The position numbers and the translations under genes are program-made. Positions 7,960-14,144 of a DNA stretch of 38,246 nt are shown one piece after another. How positions within the stretch are numbered: the first letter of the stretch is position 1; each line of letters opens with the position of its first letter. The notes beneath the pieces were generated by a model. It worked only from the letters and a program-made list of their open reading frames with translations. It made no database searches and was not told the origin of the DNA. The DNA comes from Spirochaetota bacterium (GTDB taxonomy: Bacteria; Spirochaetota; UBA4802; UBA5550): the NCBI GenBank assembly GCA_016928865.1, contig JAFGJX010000100.1:1-38246 (forward strand). Direction: 5' to 3'.

Positions 7960-8440
7960 TGAATAATATTTTAAAAATTAAAAAAATAAAAAAATATTTT
8001 TTTATTTTTTCTCAGGCCCGGCCCGGCCCCGGCCCGGCCTCAATGCCGATAAAGGTTCACATGTGCCACCGGGGGGGGGTGAGGAAAATGATATGTTGGT
8101 GCTCTTATTGCAAAGTGCTTATGACAATTGATATTTGATATGGATATATTTATAAAACCATTTTTTAATTCTCTTCCGAGATCGAAGCCGCTTGACGGCT
8201 GGAAAAGTTATCTGGAATCAAATCCGGTGTTCAGCGCGAGGACGGAAACGATAATGAAAAATATTTTTATTTTAAAAACAATTTTAAGCCGGAATCGCGG
8301 GCTGAATTCACAAGGTACTGTGACGCGATTGGCGCCGCCTACGGGTGACCGCGAGTTCGCGCTTTGGACAGATGTGCAAATTAAAATGCACTTCCGTTTC
8401 TGTTTGTAAAGTGTTTAATTTTTCATAGGAGATCGCCATA
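7960..8440. other. Structured non-coding stretch between replication and packaging modules
   Basis: A perfect 30-bp palindrome made only of A and T occupies 7981-8010. It is followed at once by a block of only G and C, repeated GGCCC units at 8015-8039. A run of nine G lies at 8071-8079, and smaller hairpins lie at 8186-8200 (GCCG/CGGC) and near 8350 (CGCGAGTTCGCG). Two weak frames exist, 7959-8138 (overlapping the previous stop as TGATG) and 8140-8409. Neither has a convincing ribosome binding site plus plausible protein, so I leave them uncalled. In lambda the cos site sits just upstream of the small terminase gene, so a packaging site here is possible. Confidence 0.45.
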
Positions 8441-8926
8441 ATGGGCAAAAAAATAGTTTCCGCTTCAACCCTTGCCGTCGAGCTCGGGATCAGTGCCCGA
8501 CGGATCGGGCAGCTTGTCGCACTCGGAGTGTTACCTCGCGAGGATCGCAATCAATACCCGCTTGCTGCTTGCCGTGAAGCGTACCAGAAATTTAAGGCCG
8601 CTTCCGATGCTGGCAGCGAGACGGCATATCTACAATATTTGAAAATCTCAAATGACCTGCTGGCAGCACAAAACGCCGTCAGGAGCGGCGCTATGATTGA
8701 TCGTACGGATTATATCCAGACAATTTCAAGGCCATTGCAATCATTCCGCGCCCGCCTTTTAACATTGCCAGTTAAGGCCGCACCCCTTCTTGTCGGAAAT
8801 AGTGACGCGGGATCATTATCAATTTTAAAACGATTGGTCAATGAGGCCCGGCGCGAGCTCACAACGGATATTGATTTTCATTCAATCGCTCGCGAGGCAA
8901 ACAGGAAAAAAAATCGGAGGCGTTAA
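8441..8926 (+). CDS. Nu1-like phage terminase small subunit
   Basis: Small terminase recognises the DNA to be packaged and delivers it to the large terminase motor. The 161-residue protein begins with a winged HTH of the Nu1 kind: SASTLAVELGISARRIGQLV, then ALGVLPREDRNQYPLAACRE and a tyrosine-containing helix, residues about 5-52. Lambda Nu1 is 181 residues. The middle is helical (TAYLQYLKISNDLLAAQNAV) and the end is strongly basic (NRKKNRRR). AGGAGATCG lies upstream of the ATG. No large terminase follows. In SaPIs and other PICIs a satellite-encoded TerS joins the helper's TerL and diverts packaging to satellite DNA; that is my inferred role. Confidence 0.75.
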   Translation: MGKKIVSASTLAVELGISARRIGQLVALGVLPREDRNQYPLAACREAYQKFKAASDAGSETAYLQYLKISNDLLAAQNAVRSGAMIDRTDYIQTISRPLQSFRARLLTLPVKAAPLLVGNSDAGSLSILKRLVNEARRELTTDIDFHSIAREANRKKNRRR

Positions 8927-8929
8927 ATA

Positions 8930-9244
8930 ATGTCGAAAAAGAATGAAAACGTCAGAAAGTATTTATTAAAGATCGACCGGGCAAAAATAAAACTGCAAGA
9001 GATCAATGATGAATTTCTTTTGACCGCCCCCGGTGCCGAACTCTGGCAGCTCACCCGTGACCAGATAGCCGCTCGCCTTGACCGCTTACCCGGCGAGCTC
9101 CTCGCAGCCGTCAAGGATCACAGGTCAAGCCCAGGCGAGGCACAGGCAGAGCTTCAGCGCGTCGTCTATGCCGCCCTCTCAGAGATCGCGGCGGGTGTGT
9201 GTGTGGATCGTGCTGATAGGCAATTCAGGAAGGGGCGGGCGTGA
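8930..9244 (+). CDS. Small unknown protein of the packaging module
   Basis: The 104-residue protein starts MSKKNENVRKYLLKIDRAKI three bases after the terminase gene, with GGAGG 11 bases upstream. It is predicted mostly helical and charged, with QLTRDQIAARLDRLPGELLA in the centre and a basic C-terminus. I recognise no family. Its stop codon overlaps the next start (TGATG), so translation is probably coupled. A partner of the small terminase or a head protein is possible, but the sequence does not show it. Confidence 0.65.
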   Translation: MSKKNENVRKYLLKIDRAKIKLQEINDEFLLTAPGAELWQLTRDQIAARLDRLPGELLAAVKDHRSSPGEAQAELQRVVYAALSEIAAGVCVDRADRQFRKGRA

Positions 9245-9588
9245 TGTTTGTCAAGGTCCGGCACAGGCAGCGCAAACACGGACACATTTTGTATGTGGTC
9301 CTTGGATGGAGCGAACGACCGGAATTCAAAAAGACAGTTAAATTTTTTGATAGCATATACCTGGGATCAATTCGCGAATCACATCTTGACGATCCGGCGC
9401 AGCTCTTGAAATTCTGGCAGCGCGTCCGCGATACGCTGCTTGAAAACTTTTCCGCTCATGATTGCGATTTATATTTTAAAAAGATCGGGCGAGACATTCC
9501 GCGCCCTCGCCGTCTGTACGGAAGCGAGAACGGATTTTATTTTTCATGCTTTAATTGTCCCCCCTACACTCGGGGCCGCAAGCATTGA
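9244..9588 (+). CDS. Small unknown basic protein
   Basis: The 114-residue protein starts at the ATG that overlaps the preceding TGA. It begins MFVKVRHRQRKHGHILYVVL and continues with a motif-like stretch FFDSIYLGSIRESHLDDPAQ. It contains a basic cluster (GRDIPRPRRLYG) and two cysteines in FSCFNCPP near the end. The YVVLGW and YLGSI segments suggest a small beta-sheet. I recognise no family. It is the last gene before the structured RNA-like hairpin at 9622-9694. Confidence 0.65.
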   Translation: MFVKVRHRQRKHGHILYVVLGWSERPEFKKTVKFFDSIYLGSIRESHLDDPAQLLKFWQRVRDTLLENFSAHDCDLYFKKIGRDIPRPRRLYGSENGFYFSCFNCPPYTRGRKH

Positions 9589-9621
9589 CACATTATCCAT
9601 CGTGTTGTACGTTTAGATCAT

Positions 9622-9694
9622 GCAGGGCCGGGGTATAAGCGGGAAAACGAAAAGGCATAGCGCCATAAATCAAGTACCGCGCCCCGGTCCCTGC
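9622..9694 (+). ncRNA. Long hairpin in the packaging operon, candidate structured RNA
   Basis: GCAGGGCCGGGG (9622-9633) pairs with CCCCGGTCCCTGC (9682-9694) with one bulged T, giving 12 pairs. Inside, GCGG and CCGC and then GGC and GCC can extend the fold. The hairpin fills most of the 131-base gap between two genes and ends 25 bases before the next start codon. No T-run follows, so it is not a typical terminator. A processing site, attenuator or packaging-related RNA/DNA structure is possible. Confidence 0.4.
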
Positions 9695-9719
9695 TACATT
9701 TAAAAACAGGAGCGAATCA

Positions 9720-9938
9720 ATGGCGAAAGAAATAAATGTCGCTGAAGAAGTCCAGCGTTTCAAGACTGAGATTGTCCCGCTTATGAATCTGAACGAGCTC
9801 GAAGCGCTTCAAAAATTCTTAAAAGGCGTACGGCTCGCACGCGGACAGGCCACGCGGACAGGCAGCTCTGGTAAAAATCATATCGCTGCCGATGTCGTGT
9901 CTGGCATTCGTTCAGCACGCAAGCATGGGGGCTGCTGA
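9720..9938 (+). CDS. Small unknown protein upstream of decoration protein
   Basis: The 72-residue protein begins MAKEINVAEEVQRFKTEIVP after AGGAGCG. The first 40 residues are one long amphipathic helix region (LMNLNELEALQKFLKGVRLA), and the rest is basic and glycine/serine-rich. Its stop codon overlaps the start of the decoration-protein gene (TGATG), so the two are likely made in a coupled way. I recognise no family. A scaffold-like or assembly-helper role is conceivable from position only. Confidence 0.62.
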   Translation: MAKEINVAEEVQRFKTEIVPLMNLNELEALQKFLKGVRLARGQATRTGSSGKNHIAADVVSGIRSARKHGGC

Positions 9939-10300
9939 TGTCAACACGCCTTGAAACCTATTCGTATGACGGCCTGATCGCCGGTGATTTCCCGATCACG
10001 ACCGACAGGCAGACTTTACTTTCAGGTCAAGACCTTGAACGCGGGGCGCTGCTTGGCAAGATAACGGCAAGCGGCAAACTCACTCAATGCGATTCTTCGG
10101 CTGTTGATGGAAGCCAGACCCCGTATGCAATTCTTGTTGAAGATGCGGACGCCTCAGACGGTGACACGGTTATTGATGTTTATCTTACCGGAACATTTAG
10201 CGGCGCGAAGATCGGCGTCCTTACCGGCGATGATATTGACGACTTCAAGGATGATCTTCGCGTCCGTGGAATAATGATCGTAACAACGGTGCCGGCATGA
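9938..10300 (+). CDS. Lambda gpD-like phage head decoration protein
   Basis: Decoration proteins bind as trimers to the outside of expanded capsids and stabilise them. The 120-residue protein (lambda gpD has 110) shows the family pattern: a TTDRQTLLSGQDLERGALLG segment, then KITASGKLTQCDSSAVDGSQ, then TPYAILVEDADASDGDTVID and a final strand region ending IMIVTTVPA. The order matches gpD-type proteins, in which a beta-tulip core follows a flexible N-terminus. No major capsid protein is encoded in the element. The protein would therefore have to dress a helper phage capsid, or the element has lost its capsid gene. Confidence 0.8.
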   Translation: MSTRLETYSYDGLIAGDFPITTDRQTLLSGQDLERGALLGKITASGKLTQCDSSAVDGSQTPYAILVEDADASDGDTVIDVYLTGTFSGAKIGVLTGDDIDDFKDDLRVRGIMIVTTVPA

Positions 10301-10313
10301 TGGAGGCCCGGTT

Positions 10314-10490
10314 GTGAAGAAAACCAATTCAAAACGAAATTCATGTCCGATGCGCGGAACGTCTCGCCGCCGGATATTTGCTGATGACCCGGAAACCCGG
10401 AGGCGCAAGCGTCAAGAGAAAGCTGTCATTGCCGCTGCTATAAAACGTGCTGCCCGGCATTTCTCGCCGGATCAGGAAGACTGGTTATGA
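10314..10490 (+). CDS. Very small arginine-rich protein
   Basis: This 58-residue frame starts at GTG with GGAGG eight bases upstream and ends in TGA overlapping the next ATG (ATGA). The protein contains RGTSRRRIFADDPETRRRKR and ends ARHFSPDQEDWL, with one cysteine. It is very basic in the middle and probably binds nucleic acid or an acidic partner. The start-stop coupling on the downstream side and good spacing from the decoration gene support a real gene. I recognise no family. Confidence 0.6.
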   Translation: MKKTNSKRNSCPMRGTSRRRIFADDPETRRRKRQEKAVIAAAIKRAARHFSPDQEDWL

Positions 10491-10750
10491 CACCGGATGT
10501 AATGAGACTGAATAGCGCCGTCAATCGCATTGATAGGACCTTCCCCGCGATACTTGCCGGACTCGTTGACCTGGCCGCGCTCTCAAAGGATCAGACCGGC
10601 GTAAAGGCCCGCGTGGTTGAGCTCGTACGGGATGACTTCAGCGAGTATATCATGGAGCTGACCGCGACGGTCGAGCGCCTAGAATTCTTGAATACAAATC
10701 TTGTGCGGCTTATCGCTGCCGCAAAAAAAATATTGGAGGTTGAACATTGA
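10487..10750 (+). CDS. Small helical protein, first of an overlapping cassette
   Basis: The 87-residue protein starts at the ATG overlapping the previous stop. It is predicted almost wholly alpha-helical: FPAILAGLVDLAALSKDQTG, then a helix ending LTATVERLEFLNTNLVRLIA. It has no cysteine, no membrane segment and no catalytic motif. Its stop overlaps the TTG start of the next gene. It resembles its two downstream neighbours in having a C-terminal long amphipathic helix, which suggests that they assemble together. I recognise no family. Confidence 0.65.
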   Translation: MTPDVMRLNSAVNRIDRTFPAILAGLVDLAALSKDQTGVKARVVELVRDDFSEYIMELTATVERLEFLNTNLVRLIAAAKKILEVEH

Positions 10751-11046
10751 AAGATTTGTCAAAACTTCAATCCGGCATGAATCGCCTGTTTGATGACGAT
10801 AAAAAAATCCGTGATGCTTTAAAAAAGTATGATCTGCTTTTCGGCAAGAATCACGAAGTCATTTTGAATGAGGCAGGCGGCCGCATGGTTACACACAAAA
10901 TGAAAGTGCTGAACATTCTGAAGCGGCTCTATGCTGAATATCGTCTGGAAATTGACGCCGCTATCAATATCATTTACGATATTACCGCCCGTCAAGATCG
11001 CGCTCTCACCCTCGCCCGGAAACTGACCGGCAAGGGGGCGGCATGA
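10747..11046 (+). CDS. Small helical protein, second of the cassette
   Basis: The 99-residue protein begins at TTG, with GGAGG eight bases upstream, and its start overlaps the preceding TGA. The sequence is helical and charged: KDLSKLQSGMNRLFDDDKKI, then VLNILKRLYAEYRLEIDAAI and NIIYDITARQDRALTLARKL. Its stop overlaps the next ATG (ATGA). There is no known motif. The long helix near the C-terminus resembles that of the proteins on either side. I recognise no family. Confidence 0.65.
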   Translation: MKDLSKLQSGMNRLFDDDKKIRDALKKYDLLFGKNHEVILNEAGGRMVTHKMKVLNILKRLYAEYRLEIDAAINIIYDITARQDRALTLARKLTGKGAA

Positions 11047-11540
11047 ACAGACTGAAAACTGAATTTGATCGCTTCCTCGTTCGCGAGGACAAGCTCGCAG
11101 ACCTGGCCGCTGTCAAACCGCTTGTTAATGAGCAGCATGACAAAGCCCTTGCCGGGTTAAATCGTTTTATGGATCGCGTGTCAGGTATACGCCGGATGCA
11201 GAAGTACATTCTCGATGTCGTTTCCATTATTGACGGAATCGATTTCCACGTCAGGCAATCGACGAAAAAAGAGCGCGGACAAGAAAATATAATGCCCGAA
11301 CACCTCGCCATTCAGAAGCTCGCGGCACACCTGGGCGCTTCAAAGGTCCGGCGCGTCGATACCGGCGAGATCGTCCGCGTCAATTTTCTTGACGATTACA
11401 AGGGCCTCGCAGACCGCCGCACACTGTTTTTTTTCAGCAGCACGCCGAAGCCCGGCGTTTACAGTTTCCCGCTTGATACCAGGGAGATCAGCACGAAGGC
11501 GGTTTATGAACCTATTACTTTGGAGGAAAAGAAAAAATGA
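11043..11540 (+). CDS. Helical protein with extra C-terminal domain, third of the cassette
   Basis: The 165-residue protein has an N-terminal helical part like its neighbours (ALAGLNRFMDRVSGIRRMQK, YILDVVSIIDGIDFHVRQ), then from about residue 85 a second domain that looks beta-rich (VRRVDTGEIVRVNFLDDYKG, TLFFFSSTPKPGVYSFPLD). It overlaps both adjacent genes by four bases. The combination could be a helical assembly domain fused to a binding domain. I recognise no family and no catalytic residues. Confidence 0.65.
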   Translation: MNRLKTEFDRFLVREDKLADLAAVKPLVNEQHDKALAGLNRFMDRVSGIRRMQKYILDVVSIIDGIDFHVRQSTKKERGQENIMPEHLAIQKLAAHLGASKVRRVDTGEIVRVNFLDDYKGLADRRTLFFFSSTPKPGVYSFPLDTREISTKAVYEPITLEEKKK

Positions 11541-12037
11541 AGAACGAACTTGAAAAACTTGCCGATGCTATGCAGAAGCTCCGCGAGGAACGGCTGCAAT
11601 TTGTCGAAAAAATTTTGACCGACCGGCGCGCCGAAAACGACAGGATCGCGAAGATCGGGGGGACCGAACCAGTAGCGCCTGCATTGACTATCGCTGACTT
11701 TCAGCTTATCGAGGACCGCTATAATAAGCCCCTTGCAGAGCTCCGGGAAAAGCACCGACAGGCCGAAGCACAGTCCGCGAGCGCTTCCCTTGATGAGATC
11801 GAGGACAGCATTGATGCAGCCCAGGCCGAAGCAGATGAGGCGCAGCGCGTGCTTGATGAACGCCTGAACGCTGTCAAGGCCGCAGAGGGCCGTCTGAAAC
11901 TCGCAAGGGGTATTATTGACAGGGCCGCGAAACCTGGGCGAAAAATTATTTTTGAATCGCGCTTGAGGGGGCTCATGGACAAGAACAGCACGACCAGACA
12001 GCGCCGCGAGACAGAACAGAAAATACTAAATTATTAA
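11537..12037 (+). CDS. Coiled-coil protein, fourth of the cassette
   Basis: The 166-residue protein is dominated by coiled coil. The first helix is MKNELEKLADAMQKLREERL, and a long heptad region at about 70-130 includes DEIEDSIDAAQAEADEAQRV and LDERLNAVKAAEGRLKLA. The C-terminus is basic (GRKIIFESRLRG). GGAGG precedes the ATG, which overlaps the preceding stop. Coiled-coil proteins among head genes are often scaffolds or size-determination factors, as in P4 Sid or SaPI CpmB, but no sequence match to those is claimed. Confidence 0.68.
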   Translation: MKNELEKLADAMQKLREERLQFVEKILTDRRAENDRIAKIGGTEPVAPALTIADFQLIEDRYNKPLAELREKHRQAEAQSASASLDEIEDSIDAAQAEADEAQRVLDERLNAVKAAEGRLKLARGIIDRAAKPGRKIIFESRLRGLMDKNSTTRQRRETEQKILNY

Positions 12038-12046
12038 GGGGCTGAC

Positions 12047-12148
12047 ATGAAAAACGAAAATATAAACGGCGCGCGCCCTCTGGGACGCGGACTACCAATT
12101 CCGATCAAAAACGATGAGAAAAAACCTGAAAAGTCGGAGGCTAAATAA
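12047..12148 (+). CDS. Tiny protein before the fibre gene
   Basis: A 33-residue frame begins MKNENINGARPLGRGLPIPI and ends KNDEKKPEKSEAK. AAGGGGCTGAC lies upstream of the ATG, and the stop TAA shares a base with the next ATG. It is proline- and lysine-rich and looks disordered. It may be a translated leader for the fibre gene rather than a functional protein. Confidence 0.45.
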   Translation: MKNENINGARPLGRGLPIPIKNDEKKPEKSEAK

Positions 12149-13029
12149 TGTTTGAATCATGGCGCTTCAATCCTTTTTCCGAAGTCATGAATTCTGTTCT
12201 GGTTGAAGAAGAAGAACACACAATCGAATATCATGCCGATTGGAACGGATACGGAATACAACTGAACGAAGGGCCACAACTCGATAACCCTTCAACTGTC
12301 GTTATCGTTGAGGACGTAACCGGCGGCGCCACATTTACTGAAGTGCCACGGACACAGGCCCCTGCAGCCGGACAATACAGGGTTGACTATGCCGCTGCCA
12401 CTTATTACGGCACTGGCAGAATTCAATTTAACGCTGCTGATGTCGGAAAGAAAATCCGTGTCACCTATTACGGCACAGGCTGGACCGTAAAGAGTAATTA
12501 CCGCCAATCACAGCTCACCGTTCCCACAAATATGGAGGTAGAGGAAGACGCAACAATTCACGGCGATTTAACCCTTGACGGAGAGAATACCGGGAAGGGT
12601 AATCTGAGTGTTGCGGGGGATGCGGCGATCGGAGGTGCGCTTGCTGCAACGGGCGGGATTACCGGGGATGTAACGGGTGATGTGACGGGTAATGCGGACA
12701 CGGCAGATGGGTTAAATGAAACGGGATCCGGAGCGGGGGTTGTCCATAAGAAGATCATTGCTATCGGCGATTGGAATATGTCTACTACTGCATCGGTGAA
12801 TATTGCTCACGGCTTAACGCGATCAAAAATAAGAGATGTTGTAGTAGAAATACGGAACGACGCAGATACGGAAACGCGCGATCTAACCACACACGAAGCA
12901 AGCACCCCCGGTTATTATGTAATAGGAGAAACGAATATTGTTCTCACCCGTGGGAATCTGTTCACAAATAGCTTTTATGAAAGCACCTCCTATAATCGCG
13001 GCTGGATCATTATTGAATATATAGATTAA
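12148..13029 (+). CDS. Phage tail-fibre-like protein
   Basis: The 293-residue protein has an N-terminal beta-rich domain (about 20-130; VVIVEDVTGGATFTEVPRTQ, RIQFNAADVGKKIRVTYYGT), then a fibre-type repeat zone (HGDLTLDGENTGKGNLSVAG, GGITGDVTGDVTGNADTADG) at about 135-195, and a C-terminal beta domain ending SYNRGWIIIEYID. The repeated G-D-V-x-G-N-A pattern is typical of phage tail fibres and collar/receptor proteins. GGAGG precedes the ATG. It is the last gene before a strong terminator. In a satellite it might change the host range of particles assembled from helper parts, which is inference. Confidence 0.72.
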   Translation: MFESWRFNPFSEVMNSVLVEEEEHTIEYHADWNGYGIQLNEGPQLDNPSTVVIVEDVTGGATFTEVPRTQAPAAGQYRVDYAAATYYGTGRIQFNAADVGKKIRVTYYGTGWTVKSNYRQSQLTVPTNMEVEEDATIHGDLTLDGENTGKGNLSVAGDAAIGGALAATGGITGDVTGDVTGNADTADGLNETGSGAGVVHKKIIAIGDWNMSTTASVNIAHGLTRSKIRDVVVEIRNDADTETRDLTTHEASTPGYYVIGETNIVLTRGNLFTNSFYESTSYNRGWIIIEYID

Positions 13030-13075
13030 CGCCGGCTTTTTGCCGTCCATATATACGAGCGTCTCCATTGCTTAC

Positions 13076-13109
13076 ATCCCCTCAGGCCGCGGACCTGGGG
13101 GATTTTTTT
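13076..13109 (+). terminator. Rho-independent terminator of the packaging operon
   Basis: ATCCCCTCAGG pairs with CCTGGGGGAT (10 pairs, one bulged T) around a 7-base loop, followed by seven T. A weaker hairpin (CGGC-TTTTT-GCCG) lies just upstream at about 13032-13044. Confidence 0.85.
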
Positions 13110-13312
13110 ACGTCGTTCAGGGTCCTACCCTAACGGTCACAATTACGGCCACAGTAATTTATTTTCCAATAAAATACAGGGGTTTTATAATATAGCACCT
13201 GATATAAATTCAGATGGTCAATGCTAACTCTTGATTATACCAATAGTTATTTAAAAAATATGACTGATAACAATTCAGTTAATTTTTTGTAGCCGTAACT
13301 GTGACATTTTGC

Positions 13313-13341
13313 TTGACATACTATGCTACTGAATGTTATAC
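13313..13341 (+). promoter_or_regulatory. Promoter near the right end of the element, reading outward
   Basis: TTGACA (13313-13318) and TTATAC (13336-13341) are 17 bases apart. The promoter lies inside the element, 79 bases before attR, and points towards the chromosomal EF-hand gene. The rest of 13110-13419 is AT-rich with no convincing frame. Confidence 0.5.
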
Positions 13342-13419
13342 AGTGTGCATTGACTTTATTATAATTCAATGAAGCGTGCGTGAAGTTATAATAAGTTACA
13401 AAGTGTTACTCTTCCGGCT

Positions 13420-13467
13420 TGACTCTTAATCAGTAGGTTCCGAGTTCGATTCTCGGGCTACCCAAAG
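13420..13467 (+). repeat. attR, 48-bp copy of the tRNA-Lys 3' part
   Basis: This is identical to 2292-2339. It lacks the 5' half of the tRNA, so it is a remnant left by site-specific integration and not a second tRNA gene. Confidence 0.95.
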
Positions 13468-13568
13468 TGCTTCAATTTATTCTTGATTTTTTTGCAACCA
13501 GTAGTATTATACGGCTCCATACAGCAATCCAACATTACATTATCGATATATAAACAGGAGGTACAGGT

Positions 13569-14057
13569 ATGAGAATATCATTTGTATTTTCGGGGATTGT
13601 TTTGTCTCTTGCCATCATTACGGGTATGAACAACGCTTTCGCGCAGAAAAAGCAGCGTCCGATGATGAGATGCGAAGACCATTTCAAATCAACGGATACC
13701 GACAAGGACGGAAAGGTGACGCTTGAGGAGTTTTCAGCAATCAAGCATCCGCGCGGAAACGCGAAGGACCTTTTTAAATCGCGAGACGTCAACAATGACG
13801 GGTTCCTAACCATGGACGAGTTCTGCGAACGTGGCATGATGCACGGCCATCACATGATGGGAAACTGCGAGGACCATTTCAAGTCAATGGACACGGACAA
13901 GGACGGCAGGGTGAGCCTTTCGGAATTCAAGAGCGCCAGGCATCCGCATGGGAACCCTGACAGCATGTTCAAGATCAGGGACGCCGACAAGGACGGGTTC
14001 CTCACCATGGACGAGTTCTGCAAAAAAGGGATGAAGCCGGGAGGAAGCGGGAAATAA
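13569..14057 (+). CDS. Secreted EF-hand calcium-binding protein
   Basis: The 162-residue protein has a signal peptide (residues 1-25, ending AFA before QKKQ) and four EF-hand loops: DTDKDGKVTLEE, DVNNDGFLTMDE, DTDKDGRVSLSE and DADKDGFLTMDE. All calcium-ligand positions are filled. The two halves are near-copies (CEDHFKS...FLTMDEFC in each), so the gene arose by internal duplication. A His/Met-rich linker (GMMHGHHMMGN) separates them. Four cysteines are arranged symmetrically and could form disulphides in the periplasm. AGGAGGTACAGGT precedes the ATG. It lies directly outside attR. Confidence 0.88.
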   Translation: MRISFVFSGIVLSLAIITGMNNAFAQKKQRPMMRCEDHFKSTDTDKDGKVTLEEFSAIKHPRGNAKDLFKSRDVNNDGFLTMDEFCERGMMHGHHMMGNCEDHFKSMDTDKDGRVSLSEFKSARHPHGNPDSMFKIRDADKDGFLTMDEFCKKGMKPGGSGK

Positions 14058-14095
14058 GCGGGCATTCTACACATTCTAATCTGATTCTTCCGAAT

Positions 14096-14126
14096 GCATA
14101 AAAGGCGAGAGCCTTTTATGCGTTTT
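14096..14126 (+). terminator. Rho-independent terminator of the EF-hand gene
   Basis: GCATAAAAGGC pairs with GCCTTTTATGC around GAGA (11-bp stem), followed by GTTTTTA. It lies between convergent genes. Confidence 0.85.
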
Positions 14127-14144
14127 TATATCACTGTAACACAA

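Noticed and set aside
7959..8138. Small frame coupled by TGATG to the HTH gene
   Set aside because: It runs through the A/T palindrome and the G/C block, giving low-complexity protein (IKKIKKYFF, ARPGPGPA). The CWCSYC end is interesting but short.
8140..8409. Frame upstream of terS starting MDIFIKPFF
   Set aside because: No clear ribosome binding site and no protein-like pattern; kept only as a remark in the gap entry.
13420..13467. A second tRNA-Lys gene
   Set aside because: Only the 3' part from the anticodon stem is present; it is attR.
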